Shown: positions 24,947 through 33,463, numbered from the stretch's first letter. The stretch is DNA of 64,000 nt from Bacillus sp. es.036 (GCF_002563635.1 NZ_PDIZ01000001.1:620001-684000); one strand, 5' to 3'. Numbers and translations: made by a program. Notes: a model not told the origin generated them from the sequence alone.

Positions 24947-25627
24947 ATGAATGAAGTGCATGAAGAAACAAGTAAGACAGAGAAGCCATCGTTAGTAGGG
25001 GTGATTTGGAGTCCTGGTGAACAGTTTGCCAACATTCGCTCGAACCCGAAAGTATGGTTGCCTCTGATCGTCGTAACTGTGCTTTCGTTAATTGGCGGCT
25101 GGTTAATGGTGATTGGACCTGGATTTGAAGAGCAGTTTGCGACAGCGGAGTTAGAAGGCGAAAACATTGACGGCATTATCTTATTCACTAAAATAACAAC
25201 GGTTGTTTTTTCTGCCATTGGGCCGATTCTGGGTATTCTATTCTCAAGCTTTATTTTTTGGCTTATTAATAAGGCAACAAGTTCAGAAGCTACGTTTAAG
25301 CAATTTTTCTCTATGAATTCCTATATTGGGTTTATTAGTGCAATTGGTTTAGTTCTAAATGGCATTCTTCTAGCACTATTAGGCGGGTCACCAGGGAAAC
25401 TTTATACGAGCCTGGGTGCATTAGTTAATTCAGAAGGCTCCGTTGGTGCTTTTCTAAATGGCATTGAAATATTTGGGGTGTGGACCATTATTTTAACAGC
25501 CATAGGACTTAGAGTGACTGCCAGGTGGCCAAAAGGACTTGCGTGGACAATTGCGATTATTTTCCTAGTCTTTACGATAGGGGCAGCAGCAGTTGGTAGT
25601 ATGATGAATACGATGTCGGGAATGTAA
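24947..25627 (+). CDS. yknW: Yip1-domain membrane protein of the YknWXYZ transporter
   Basis: This 226-residue protein has a cytosolic N-terminus (about 35 residues) and five to six hydrophobic segments of the Yip1 family. In Bacillus subtilis YknW assists assembly of the YknXYZ efflux pump, which protects against the SDP toxin. The gene order here is identical. The ATG at 24947 is preferred over a GTG at 24938, which lies in the ribosome-site region (GAAAGG). Only three bases separate its stop from yknX. A SigW-type promoter lies upstream. Confidence 0.85.
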   Translation: MNEVHEETSKTEKPSLVGVIWSPGEQFANIRSNPKVWLPLIVVTVLSLIGGWLMVIGPGFEEQFATAELEGENIDGIILFTKITTVVFSAIGPILGILFSSFIFWLINKATSSEATFKQFFSMNSYIGFISAIGLVLNGILLALLGGSPGKLYTSLGALVNSEGSVGAFLNGIEIFGVWTIILTAIGLRVTARWPKGLAWTIAIIFLVFTIGAAAVGSMMNTMSGM

Positions 25628-25630
25628 GGC

Positions 25631-26749
25631 ATGAAGAAAAAGATTTGGATTACCATTGCGGTTGTGATCATACTTACTCTCGTTGTAGGGGTAAATATTT
25701 ACCGAACCTATGCCGATAGTACAGCTAATGTAAAAACGGAAACAGCTAAATTCGAAGAAATTAATTCCACTGTTATGACGCCTGGAACGTTGGCGATGGC
25801 TAATGAAAACGCACTTTATCAGGATTCTAGCAAAGGTGAGCTGAAAGAAATTCTTGTTAATGAAGGAGACTCTGTAAAAAAAGGAGATCCAGTTGTTCGC
25901 TATGAGAACAAGGATTTAGAAATGGAGAAGGAACAAAACGAGATCAACATTGAGTCGCTTTATCTTCGGATCAATTCACTGGATAAACAAGAGAAGCGTC
26001 TGAAAGAGAAGAAAAACGATTTAGCGGATGATGTTGGAGAAGAAGCAGAAGAAACGATGGAAGCTGAAATCGAACAGGTGAAAATGGACAAGCGAATGGC
26101 AAATCTTGATTTGCGTCAGGCATTATTACAGCGAGATCGATTAAAGCAGAAGATAAGTGACCTTGAAGAAAAAAGCGAAATTGGCGGTGTTGTATTAGAA
26201 GCAAATGATTCAAGTGCCCCACAGTCAACTCAGATGGAGAAACCGATCTTACGGATTGGAAGCATGGAAAATCTCATTATAGAAGGAACACTTTCTGAAT
26301 ACGACACGCTGAATATTGAAGCTGGTCAACAAGTAACGATTACAACAGACGTGCTGCCTGACGAAAAGTGGGAAGCAGAAGTAATGGAAGTAGGTTATTT
26401 ACCACAAGCCTCTTCACCTGAGGCTAATACGTCGGCCGTGCAATATCCCGTTTCTGTTAAATTTAACAACTCAGAAGACGTTCCATTAAAACCTGGCTTT
26501 CAAATGATTATTGAGATTGAAACAGAGTCACATGAAGCTTTAACTGTACCTTTAGCAGCGGTGCAACAGGATGGGGATGAATCCTTTGTATTTGTTGTTG
26601 AGGATGGGAAGGCAGTTAAACGTCAAATTGAAACAGGTTCTTCCACTACAAAACGAATTGAAGTAACAAAAGGATTATCTGAGAAAGCTCAAGTTGTGGT
26701 GGAAGGTCCTGATCATCTCAAGGATAAAATGGAAGTGACCATGCAATGA
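25631..26749 (+). CDS. yknX: efflux pump adaptor (HlyD/MacA type)
   Basis: This 372-residue adaptor has one N-terminal membrane anchor (WITIAVVIILTLVVGVNIY), a lipoyl-like half domain (LKEILVNEGDSVKKGDPVVRYE), a long coiled-coil hairpin from about residue 95 to 185 rich in Lys and Glu, and a C-terminal beta-barrel and membrane-proximal domain. It links the MacB-like permease to the outside face of the membrane. It sits three bases after yknW and its stop overlaps the yknY start (ATGA). Its ribosome site is weak (TAAGG), suggesting translational coupling. Confidence 0.92.
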   Translation: MKKKIWITIAVVIILTLVVGVNIYRTYADSTANVKTETAKFEEINSTVMTPGTLAMANENALYQDSSKGELKEILVNEGDSVKKGDPVVRYENKDLEMEKEQNEINIESLYLRINSLDKQEKRLKEKKNDLADDVGEEAEETMEAEIEQVKMDKRMANLDLRQALLQRDRLKQKISDLEEKSEIGGVVLEANDSSAPQSTQMEKPILRIGSMENLIIEGTLSEYDTLNIEAGQQVTITTDVLPDEKWEAEVMEVGYLPQASSPEANTSAVQYPVSVKFNNSEDVPLKPGFQMIIEIETESHEALTVPLAAVQQDGDESFVFVVEDGKAVKRQIETGSSTTKRIEVTKGLSEKAQVVVEGPDHLKDKMEVTMQ

Positions 26750-27456
26750 TCCAACTTGAGGAGATAACAAAAAGCTATACACTAGGCAAGGAAGCAGTGA
26801 ACGTGCTGAGAGGAATAAGTCTTCAAATTAAAAGCGGCGAATTTGTCGCGATTATGGGTCCGTCAGGGTCGGGGAAATCAACTTTAATGAATATTATTGG
26901 TTGTCTTGATCGGCCGACTACAGGTTCTTACTTTTTAAATGAAGAAGATGTTTCTCAACATAAAGATCATGAATTAGCTAAAGTTCGAAATCAATCGATT
27001 GGATTTGTGTTTCAACAGTTTCAACTGTTACCAAGGTTAACTGCGCTTAAGAATGTGGAGCTTCCTATGGTTTATGCTGGTGCCTCTAAACAAGAGCGTG
27101 AAGAACGCGCGCGAGATGCTTTAGCAAAAGTTGGCTTACAGGATCGAGTGGGACACCTTCCAAATGAGCTTTCAGGTGGTCAAAAGCAACGAGTCGCGAT
27201 TGCGAGGGCCCTTGTGAATGATCCATCGCTTATTCTTGCTGACGAGCCCACTGGTGCCCTTGATACGGCAACAAGCGTAGCGATTATGGATTTATTTGTT
27301 CAACTTAATCAGGAGGGGACTACAATCGTTGTGGTCACGCACGAGCCGGAAGTTGCGGAGTATGCGAGTCGGGTCATTTATGTGCGAGATGGATTATTAG
27401 GACAAAACCCTCTTGAGAAAGGGGGCAAACGCGGTGAGTCTTTGGGAAAATATTAA
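26746..27456 (+). CDS. yknY: ABC transporter ATPase (MacB/LolD type)
   Basis: This 236-residue ATPase energises the YknXYZ pump. Walker A GPSGSGKST, the signature LSGGQKQRVAIARAL, Walker B LILADEPTGALD and the switch histidine in VVVTHEPE are all intact. Its start overlaps the yknX stop by four bases. The C-terminal tail (KGGKRGESLGKY) extends over the yknZ start, so the two frames overlap by 23 bases. Confidence 0.95.
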   Translation: MIQLEEITKSYTLGKEAVNVLRGISLQIKSGEFVAIMGPSGSGKSTLMNIIGCLDRPTTGSYFLNEEDVSQHKDHELAKVRNQSIGFVFQQFQLLPRLTALKNVELPMVYAGASKQEREERARDALAKVGLQDRVGHLPNELSGGQKQRVAIARALVNDPSLILADEPTGALDTATSVAIMDLFVQLNQEGTTIVVVTHEPEVAEYASRVIYVRDGLLGQNPLEKGGKRGESLGKY

Positions 27457-28621
27457 AATGGCTCTTAAGTCAGTGAAAGCCCACAAGATGCGGTCCATCC
27501 TAACGATGCTTGGGATTATCATTGGTGTCGCAGCTGTTATTGTCGTCGTGGCGATCGGGCAGGGTGGAGAAGCGATGCTTAAATCCCAAATTGCTGGAGA
27601 TGGCAATACGATCGAAGTCTTTTACCAACCATCTGAAGAAGAAATGCAGCAAGGGAAATGGGAGGAGAATCCGTTCACCCAAGAAGACATTCGACAGTTA
27701 GAAGGAATCGAAAAGGTTTCAAATGTCGTTGCCTCTTCCTCGGAATTTTCAACAGCCAGACTCCGTGAAGAAGAAGCAGAAACGTCCATTACAGGGATTA
27801 ATGAAGCGTATTTGGATGTGAATCAACTTAAAGTGGAGAAAGGCCGCTCCTTTACGAGCGCTGATTTTCTAGGCGGTCGAAGGGTAGCGGTCGTCAGTGC
27901 AGCGATGCAGGAAGAGTTATTTGAAGGGAAGTCACCGATTGGAGAAATTATCCGCATTGGTGTTCAGCCTGTGGAAGTGATCGGTGTTCTAGAGAAGCCA
28001 ACAGGTCTCTTCGCATTTGGTTCCGTGGAAACATATATTCCGTGGACGGCAATGCGAAACATGCTTGGTACAAGTAACTACAGTCAGGTTACGCTCCAAG
28101 TGGAAGATGCAGATGACATTCAGCCAATAGGAGAGCGTGCAACGACTGTCTTAAATCAACTTCATGACACAGACGATTCTTATCAGGTCATTAATATGGA
28201 AGAAATCGCTCAAGGAATTGGACAGGTAACGACAATCATGACAACGATTATTGGCAGTATTGCTGGTATTTCACTTCTAGTGGGTGGGATCGGTGTGATG
28301 AATATTATGCTCGTCTCCGTTACAGAGCGAACGCGTGAAATTGGGATCCGAAAGTCATTAGGGGCGACGAGACAGCAAATACTTCTTCAGTTCCTCGTAG
28401 AAGCGATCATACTTACCTTAATTGGTGGGATCATCGGTATCATACTTGGAGCAGGGACGGCGTATCTTGTGTCGTTCTTTGCAGACTGGCCATCTTTGAT
28501 TTCATGGCAGGTTGTTCTTGGAGCCGTTTTATTTTCAATGCTTATCGGGATTGCCTTTGGTCTCTTGCCTGCGAATAAAGCATCAAGACTCGATCCGATC
28601 GATTCTCTTCGTTATGAATAA
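27434..28621 (+). CDS. yknZ: FtsX/MacB-family ABC permease
   Basis: This 395-residue permease has an N-terminal membrane helix (RSILTMLGIIIGVAAVIVVVA), a large extracellular MacB-type domain, and three C-terminal helices beginning near IGSIAGISLLVGGIGVMNIMLV, with the conserved cytosolic segment TERTREIGIRKSLGAT. The start is the GTG at 27434, eight bases after AAAGGGGG; a TTG at 27413 has no ribosome site. It completes the four-gene operon, and a perfect 14-bp bidirectional terminator follows. Confidence 0.93.
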   Translation: MSLWENIKMALKSVKAHKMRSILTMLGIIIGVAAVIVVVAIGQGGEAMLKSQIAGDGNTIEVFYQPSEEEMQQGKWEENPFTQEDIRQLEGIEKVSNVVASSSEFSTARLREEEAETSITGINEAYLDVNQLKVEKGRSFTSADFLGGRRVAVVSAAMQEELFEGKSPIGEIIRIGVQPVEVIGVLEKPTGLFAFGSVETYIPWTAMRNMLGTSNYSQVTLQVEDADDIQPIGERATTVLNQLHDTDDSYQVINMEEIAQGIGQVTTIMTTIIGSIAGISLLVGGIGVMNIMLVSVTERTREIGIRKSLGATRQQILLQFLVEAIILTLIGGIIGIILGAGTAYLVSFFADWPSLISWQVVLGAVLFSMLIGIAFGLLPANKASRLDPIDSLRYE

Positions 28622-28623
28622 CA

Positions 28624-28655
28624 AAAGAAAGAGGATGAGCCCATCCTCTTTCTTT
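28624..28655. terminator. bidirectional terminator between yknZ and recQ
   Basis: AAAGAAAGAGGATG (28624-28637) and CATCCTCTTTCTTT (28642-28655) pair perfectly around AGCC. Confidence 0.93.
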
Positions 28656-28667
28656 GCTGTTATTTTT

Positions 28668-30746
28668 TTAAGTGAGACGATTTTTTGTTAAAGCGACTTT
28701 TATTTGAAAGTAAGTGAATGATTCAGGAAGAGCTTCTTTTATTGGCTTTAATTTATCAAATCCAACTGATTTAGCTTTTTCTAAAATCGCATTTTTTGTT
28801 TCCTCATCAAGCAGTCGAGTTGTGTCTTGAAACAATCCTTCTTCCAAGCTTTTCAGCAAGTGGCTTTCTACTGTAGTAGGGCTTAACGATCGAGCAGCAG
28901 CAATGTTTAAAATGTCTTTGCCCTCCTCAAATAACTTAAGTGAAGCTCTATGACTTGCATCTTCAGAGGAAGCTTGCATTGATTTAGCGGAAAGCAAAAG
29001 TTCTAAAAAGGCCTCGCCGTATTTATCAAACTTCATCTCTCCCACACCTTTAATTTGAAGCATTTCTTCACGGGAAGACGGCATGTTCGCACTCATTTCT
29101 CGCAATGTACTGTCGGCAAAAACAACGTATGGCGGAACGTTGTCTCGATCCGCAATCTGCTTTCGTAAGGTTCTTAGCTGTGTAAAGAGCTGATCATCTT
29201 CCTCGATTGAAACAGGCTTACGAGCAACTTTCTTGAAGATCGTTTCTTGTCCTTTTAAAACAGGTAGCGTTTTTTCTTGGAGGATTAATGTTGGGTATTT
29301 GCTTTCTGTTAAAAGGAGGTACTGTTCTGCTGTTAGAAAGTCAATCATATCAACAATTTCTTGTTGTGTAAGGTGCTTTAATAAACCAAACGTGGAAACG
29401 CTGTTTAGGCTGAGCTCATTTATTCGCTTCGACTTTGATCCTTTTAGGATTTGGGCAATCATTGTTTTCCCAAATCGTTCGTTCACTCGTTTAATGGTAG
29501 AAAAAATCATTTGTGCTTCACGTGTAATTTCGACAGCTTCTCGATCATCAATACAATTGCTACATTTGCCACATCTGTAGCCTGGTCGGTCATCACCAAA
29601 ATAGTGAAGGATCGTTCCTTGAAGGCATTTTTCAGTATGACAATAATCAACCATAGCTTTTAATTTGGAGAGATCAGCTGATTTTCTTTCTGGCTCATGC
29701 TGATTTTGCTCAATTAGAAATTTCTGGACATGAATATCGCCAGGTGAGAAGAGAACAAAACAATCACTTTCTTCTCCATCACGACCGGCACGGCCAGCTT
29801 CCTGATAGTAAGATTCCATATTCTTTGGAAGATTATGATGAATCACAAATCGAACGTTGGATTTATCAATTCCCATTCCAAATGCATTGGTCGCTACCAT
29901 AACCGATAGATTATCGAACAAAAAAGCTTCCTGAGCGGCTTTGCGCTCGTTCTCTGTCATCCCCGCATGATACTTACCTACTTTGATCCCTTGTTTTAGA
30001 AGCGAATTGTATAGCTGGTCCGCTTCTTTTCGGGTCGCAGTGTAGATAATTCCGGATTCCGCACTGTTTTGACTAAGATATTTGTCGATAAAAGACTTTT
30101 TCTTTTCTCCTTTAATAACTGAGAAATGTAAGTTTTCTCGTGCAAAACCAGAAATAAACGTTTGTTCTGGAGCGATCGTTAGAAGTCTCTGAATATCTTG
30201 AATGACTTCAGGTGTCGCTGTAGCCGTTAAAGCAATGACAGGCGGCTGATCTTCAAAACGATGGATCATTTGGCTTATTTTCATATAGCTAGGTCTGAAA
30301 TCATGTCCCCATTGAGAGATACAGTGCGCTTCATCGACTGCAATGAGAGAAATGGTCGTTCGCTGCAATAAACGTTGAAAAGTAGGTGCTTCTAGACGCT
30401 CCGGAGCAACATAGAGTAACTTTAATTCTCCATTTTCTGCTTCCATCATTCGTTCTCTTATTTCGGTTTCTGTTAGAGAGCTGTTAATATAAGCGGCTTC
30501 GATACCGTAACTTGCAAGTGCATCAACCTGATCTTTCATCAATGAAATAAGCGGAGAGATGACGATCGTTAGTCCCTCTGATATAAGAGCCGGGATCTGA
30601 TAGCAGATCGATTTACCACCGCCAGTAGGCATAATACCTAGCGTATTATTTTGAGATAGAACACTCGAAATGATCTCTTCCTGCCCACCTCGAAATTCAT
30701 CGTATCCAAAATGGTGTTTCAGCTGTTCTTTTGCTTTAAGAAGCAT
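28668..30746 (-). CDS. recQ: ATP-dependent DNA helicase RecQ
   Basis: This 692-residue 3'-5' helicase has the RecQ motor motifs [12 protein letters not shown] (Lys45), [18 protein letters not shown] and [13 protein letters not shown], an RQC zinc-binding region ([15 protein letters not shown] ... YRCGKCSNC), an HRDC domain near residues 510-590 and a C-terminal helical HTH-like domain. It is longer than the Bacillus subtilis RecQ/RecS pair and matches the full-length RecQ forms of other Bacilli. It would act in recombination and replication fork repair. GAAAGGAAGA precedes the ATG. Monocistronic. Confidence 0.95.
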   Translation of the reverse strand: MLLKAKEQLKHHFGYDEFRGGQEEIISSVLSQNNTLGIMPTGGGKSICYQIPALISEGLTIVISPLISLMKDQVDALASYGIEAAYINSSLTETEIRERMMEAENGELKLLYVAPERLEAPTFQRLLQRTTISLIAVDEAHCISQWGHDFRPSYMKISQMIHRFEDQPPVIALTATATPEVIQDIQRLLTIAPEQTFISGFARENLHFSVIKGEKKKSFIDKYLSQNSAESGIIYTATRKEADQLYNSLLKQGIKVGKYHAGMTENERKAAQEAFLFDNLSVMVATNAFGMGIDKSNVRFVIHHNLPKNMESYYQEAGRAGRDGEESDCFVLFSPGDIHVQKFLIEQNQHEPERKSADLSKLKAMVDYCHTEKCLQGTILHYFGDDRPGYRCGKCSNCIDDREAVEITREAQMIFSTIKRVNERFGKTMIAQILKGSKSKRINELSLNSVSTFGLLKHLTQQEIVDMIDFLTAEQYLLLTESKYPTLILQEKTLPVLKGQETIFKKVARKPVSIEEDDQLFTQLRTLRKQIADRDNVPPYVVFADSTLREMSANMPSSREEMLQIKGVGEMKFDKYGEAFLELLLSAKSMQASSEDASHRASLKLFEEGKDILNIAAARSLSPTTVESHLLKSLEEGLFQDTTRLLDEETKNAILEKAKSVGFDKLKPIKEALPESFTYFQIKVALTKNRLT

Positions 30747-30942
30747 CGTATCTTCCTTTCTAATTCACCAGAAGTTCGTTTGCTTTTTTCATCTTACCGT
30801 ATCTATGGAACTGTGTATAGATAACGAATGTACGAATGAAATTGCAAGCGTAATAAAAAGGATAAACATTTAGAAAACGGGCAAACTACTATAATATGGA
30901 AAAAATAAGTGGTTTTACGTCAAGATAAAGGGGAATACGAGT

Positions 30943-31641
30943 ATGGTGGACTGGATAGAAGTTATTCTTAGATCGCTGTTCATATTAATTGGACTTTTTA
31001 TCATTACAAAACTTCTTGGAAAAAAACAATTATCAAAGCTATCTTATTTTGAATATATTGTAGGCATTATTATCGGTGATATAGCAGGCAGTTTATCAAT
31101 GGATGTGGAAGTGAGCTTACTTCACGGTGTGACAAGCATTCTCATTTGGACACTTATGTCTGTATTCTTAAGTTATATTTCAATGAAAAATAAAAAAGTG
31201 AGAGATTTTGTAGAGGGAAAAGCGAGAGTATTTATAAAAGATGGAAAGATCCTTGAAGAAAATTTGAAGAAAGAGCGCTTTACCACAGATGAATTGCTGG
31301 AAATGCTTCGTAAAAAAAGTGTTTTTTCCGCAAATGAAGTCGAGTTTGCGTTGCTTGAAGCAGATGGAGAGCTTAGCGTTTTATTAAAACGTGACTATCG
31401 AGCGATTAAGCCTGCTGAACTTTGGCTACATCTCCCTCGTGATAAAGAACCAAAAACGCTTATTATGGATGGCAAGATAATAAAAGAAGTGTTAACAGAA
31501 GAAGGCCATAATGAAGCATGGCTTAAAAAGATCTTGTCAGATAAACACGTACAAATAGACGATGTTTTTCTTGGACAGCTTCACTCTGATGGCAAGTTAA
31601 CGCTTGATTATTACGAAGATGGCATGTCAGAAGTTGAATAG
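30943..31641 (+). CDS. DUF421 membrane protein (YetF-like)
   Basis: This 232-residue protein has three N-terminal membrane segments (to about residue 85) and a cytosolic alpha/beta domain with the family motifs KKQLSKLSYFEYIVGI and FTTDELLEMLRKKSVF. DUF421 proteins such as YetF and YdfS are spore- or envelope-associated in Bacillus, and some have been linked to germination receptor function; the biochemical role is unknown. AAGGGG precedes the ATG and a TATAAT lies about 50 bases upstream. A small FbpA-like gene follows after 17 bases, probably cotranscribed. Confidence 0.9.
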   Translation: MVDWIEVILRSLFILIGLFIITKLLGKKQLSKLSYFEYIVGIIIGDIAGSLSMDVEVSLLHGVTSILIWTLMSVFLSYISMKNKKVRDFVEGKARVFIKDGKILEENLKKERFTTDELLEMLRKKSVFSANEVEFALLEADGELSVLLKRDYRAIKPAELWLHLPRDKEPKTLIMDGKIIKEVLTEEGHNEAWLKKILSDKHVQIDDVFLGQLHSDGKLTLDYYEDGMSEVE

Positions 31642-31658
31642 AGTCATGGAGGAAAATC

Positions 31659-31838
31659 ATGAAAAAAGAAATTTCTTATCGATCGAAGGATGAACTGATC
31701 GTTCTTCTTTTAGATCGAGGGATATACAAAGTAAAGAGTAAACAGTTATATGAGTGTTCGCAAACGGAATTGTTTTATTATTACCTTTCCATCACAAGGG
31801 AATCCTTGCAGCCGGTAAAAACGAAGGTTAGTTCTTAA
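31659..31838 (+). CDS. small FbpA-like protein (Fur-regulated basic protein family pattern)
   Basis: This 59-residue protein reads DELIVLLLDRGIYKVKSKQLYECSQTELFYYYLSI in its core, which fits the short FbpA family pattern (LIxxLIxxGIYKxxxxQLYELTxxEL) found across Bacillaceae. In Bacillus subtilis FbpA takes part in iron-sparing responses; here there is no visible Fur box and the gene follows the DUF421 gene by 17 bases, so regulation may differ. TGGAGG lies eight bases before the ATG. A terminator overlaps its stop codon. Confidence 0.75.
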   Translation: MKKEISYRSKDELIVLLLDRGIYKVKSKQLYECSQTELFYYYLSITRESLQPVKTKVSS

Positions 31839-31868
31839 CAGCTTCTTACAAGAAGCTGTTATTTTTTT
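31837..31868 (+). terminator. terminator of the DUF421/FbpA-like unit
   Basis: AACAGCTTCTT and AAGAAGCTGTT pair around a very short loop, followed by T7. Confidence 0.88.
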
Positions 31869-31962
31869 AGGTGAATGGACTTATAATAAGGGAATGTTCG
31901 AATACTGTAAAGAACGCGTTAAGAAAGATAACCAATGATTTTGTCTAGTTTTGCCGAAAGCC

Positions 31963-31991
31963 TTCACAAGGCACAGAATAGTTTGGATAAT
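31963..31991 (+). promoter_or_regulatory. promoter of the Spo0E-like gene
   Basis: TTCACA (31963-31968), 17 bases, GATAAT (31986-31991). Confidence 0.55.
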
Positions 31992-32031
31992 AGAGCTTGT
32001 ACTTATATAAGTTGGGGAGGGGTGGCGAGCC

Positions 32032-32220
32032 TTGTTATATGTAAAGCAGGATGCAAAAGAAGAATTGCTCCATTGGATTAAGCGTAAGCAAGAGGAAATG
32101 ATCGAGATTGGCACTGCAAAAGGCATTTCACATAAAGAAACATTACAGTGTAGTCAAGAGTTAGATGATTTACTAACTTCTTATCAACGTTTGACCTCCG
32201 TCAACCAGTTGAGAAGTTAG
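32032..32220 (+). CDS. Spo0E-family aspartyl-phosphate phosphatase
   Basis: This 62-residue protein forms two helices with the family signature CSQELDDLLTSYQ after WIKRKQEEMIEIGTAKG. Spo0E-type proteins dephosphorylate Spo0A~P and so delay sporulation. The start is a TTG nine bases after GGGGAGGGG; no ATG is available in frame. Its last 48 bases overlap a convergent small gene, and this overlap is an inverted repeat ending on both stops. In the same window are two KinA-type kinases that feed the same phosphorelay. Confidence 0.85.
   Translation: MLYVKQDAKEELLHWIKRKQEEMIEIGTAKGISHKETLQCSQELDDLLTSYQRLTSVNQLRS
32173..32220. repeat. inverted repeat spanning the overlap of two convergent genes
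   Basis: CTAACTTC (32173-32180) pairs with GAAGTTAG (32213-32220), CAAC with GTTG, and TTGAC (32191-32195) with GTCAA (32200-32204), around a CTCC loop. Each outer end is a TAG stop codon of one gene. There is no T run, so termination would rest on the hairpin alone. Confidence 0.8.
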
Positions 32221-32340
32221 CGTCTGAATCGAATGGAAAAGGGCTTCCTTGACGACTGGTGGATAATCGTTTTGGAATTCAGAAATACAATCACGGATTT
32301 GTTGAATTAGTAGGATCTCCTCATGACTCGCATCGTTCAT
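32173..32340 (-). CDS. small acidic protein convergent with the Spo0E-like gene
   Basis: I do not recognise this 55-residue protein (starts MNDASHEEILLIQQIRD). It looks helical, acidic at the N-terminus, with no membrane segment or cysteine cluster beyond one Cys. The ATG at 32340 follows GAGGAGG at seven bases, which supports a real gene. Its 3' end overlaps the Spo0E-like gene by 48 bases, and both proteins end in similar residues because the overlap is palindromic. It may be an antisense partner or antagonist of the Spo0E-like gene; this is inference. Confidence 0.5.
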   Translation of the reverse strand: MNDASHEEILLIQQIRDCISEFQNDYPPVVKEALFHSIQTLTSQLVDGGQTLIRS

Positions 32341-32539
32341 CTCAACATCCTCCTCAAAATTCGATTTATACACCAATCATGACAAATCATACTCGTTTTC
32401 GTCAATGCTTTTCCCTAAAAATCGTTCGAATGATGTTTAAAATTTCTTTATTTTCTGTAAAATAAGGACTTATTACCTACTATATGTGCATGTTATACAT
32501 AATGAGCATTAAATTTCTAAAAAAACTTTCATACAATGT

Positions 32540-32568
32540 TTGAACAAATGGCGCAAAAATTATATACT
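32540..32568 (+). promoter_or_regulatory. SigA-type promoter of rpmE2
   Basis: TTGAAC (32540-32545), 17 bases, TATACT (32563-32568). The start of transcription falls just before the leader hairpin. Confidence 0.7.
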
Positions 32569-32578
32569 AGAAAGGACG

Positions 32579-32649
32579 GGTTTTGGTGCCCAAAGATTTG
32601 CGGGTCCAAACCTCTGTTTATTTCTATACCATTCATTTAACGTAAATGA
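32579..32649 (+). promoter_or_regulatory. structured leader of rpmE2
   Basis: GGTTTTGGTGCCC (32579-32591) pairs imperfectly with GGGTCCAAACC (32602-32612) at the transcript 5' end. Further on, TCATTTA (32633-32639) and TAAATGA (32643-32649) form a perfect dyad. Ribosomal protein L31 leaders are known in Firmicutes, and Zur controls the Bacillus subtilis orthologue; I cannot say which applies. Confidence 0.45.
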
Positions 32650-32677
32650 TGATTTGATTGATAAAGGAGGTCTAGCA

Positions 32678-32920
32678 ATGAAGGAAGGAATCCATCCAAA
32701 ATACCAGCAAGTTGTATTTTTAGACGTTAGTACTGGTTTTAAGTTTCTAACTGGTTCTACAATGGGATCTAACGAAACAATTGAGTGGGAAGACGGTAGC
32801 GAATATCCACTAATCAAAGTTGATATTAGTTCTGAATCTCATCCATTCTACACTGGTCAGCAGCGCTTTAACGATGCTGGTGGTCGTGTTGAAAAGTTCA
32901 AAAAGAAATACAACCGCTAA
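32678..32920 (+). CDS. rpmE2: 50S ribosomal protein L31 type B (zinc-independent)
   Basis: This 80-residue protein is the cysteine-free paralogue of ribosomal protein L31, recognised by [19 protein letters not shown] and the C-terminal FTGQQRF-like [16 protein letters not shown]. Type B replaces the zinc-binding L31 when zinc is scarce and so frees zinc for other uses. AAAGGAGG precedes the ATG; the longer frame from 32540 is just untranslated leader. It has its own promoter, leader and bidirectional terminator. Confidence 0.95.
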   Translation: MKEGIHPKYQQVVFLDVSTGFKFLTGSTMGSNETIEWEDGSEYPLIKVDISSESHPFYTGQQRFNDAGGRVEKFKKKYNR

Positions 32921-32926
32921 TAAAAG

Positions 32927-32958
32927 TAGAAAACACTCTGAGGAGTGTTTTCTTTTTT
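32927..32958. terminator. bidirectional terminator between rpmE2 and the short sigma factor gene
   Basis: GAAAACACTC (32929-32938) pairs with GAGTGTTTTC (32943-32952), followed by T7. Confidence 0.9.
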
Positions 32959-33431
32959 TAGGTATTAAATTGTTTCCGTAATTTCGTTATGGCACTTTTT
33001 CTCCACGATTTAACTGCTTCTACGCTGACACCTTCAGCAGTTGCAACACTTTTAAGTGATTTTCCCTCTATGATAACCTGTTCAACCCATTTTTTTTGTT
33101 TCATTGTAAGGCTACTTAAGTCAATGTTAAGCGTTACGCTGTTCTGAGGCGTGAAGAACGTTTCTTCATAGTCATTCCAATCAGCATGCGATGCTTCTTT
33201 AGACGCGCGTAATTCTTTTCTTCTTTCATCAAGTAATTTTCCGCGCACTTTTAAATAAGCATATGCAGAGAAGCTTCCTTTTGAATCCTGATAATTCTGA
33301 ACGCATTCCCATAGCGCAATCATTGCCGCTTGTTCATATATGGGATCGTTTGTAAGGTTTAATTTATAGATTTGACTCTTCACTAGTGGTGAGTAATCTT
33401 CAACTATTTTTTCGAATGAGATATCTTGCAC
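32958..33431 (-). CDS. short sigma-70 family factor (regions 2 and 4)
   Basis: This 157-residue protein has a sigma region 2 (KIVEDYSPLVKSQIYKL ... AAMIALWECVQNYQDSKGSFSAYAYLKVRGKLLDE) and a region 4 HTH (LTMKQKKWVEQVIIEG, then KSLKSVATAEGVSVEAVKSW). Region 3 is absent. It could be an alternative sigma factor or a competence/phage-type regulator; no anti-sigma gene is adjacent. The start is the GTG at 33431, nine bases after GGGAG; upstream in-frame codons back to 33572 lie in the leader. A perfect 14-bp palindrome (33450-33463) lies just upstream of that ribosome site. Confidence 0.8.
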   Translation of the reverse strand: MQDISFEKIVEDYSPLVKSQIYKLNLTNDPIYEQAAMIALWECVQNYQDSKGSFSAYAYLKVRGKLLDERRKELRASKEASHADWNDYEETFFTPQNSVTLNIDLSSLTMKQKKWVEQVIIEGKSLKSVATAEGVSVEAVKSWRKSAITKLRKQFNT

Positions 33432-33449
33432 AAAACGAGTCTCCCAAGA

Positions 33450-33463
33450 GAGGGTGCACCCTC
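33450..33463. promoter_or_regulatory. perfect 14-bp palindrome upstream of the short sigma factor gene
   Basis: GAGGGTGCACCCTC is fully self-complementary with no loop, so it is more likely a protein-binding site than an RNA hairpin. On the gene strand it includes a second Shine-Dalgarno-like AGGAGGG. Confidence 0.6.

Larger units (their letters stand above)
32341..32677. other. 337-base intergenic region with the rpmE2 promoter and leader
   Basis: The first 200 bases show only AT-rich DNA without a supported gene. The end holds a promoter (32540-32568), a leader hairpin (32579-32612) and a 7-3-7 dyad (32633-32649) just before the rpmE2 ribosome site. Confidence 0.6.

Noticed and set aside
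32633-32649. Canonical Zur box before rpmE2
   Set aside because: There is a perfect dyad, but its sequence differs from the known Zur consensus; it is kept only as an unassigned dyad.
32540-32677. Upstream extension of the L31 type B frame
   Set aside because: It covers the promoter -10, the leader hairpin and the ribosome site; L31 type B begins at 32678.
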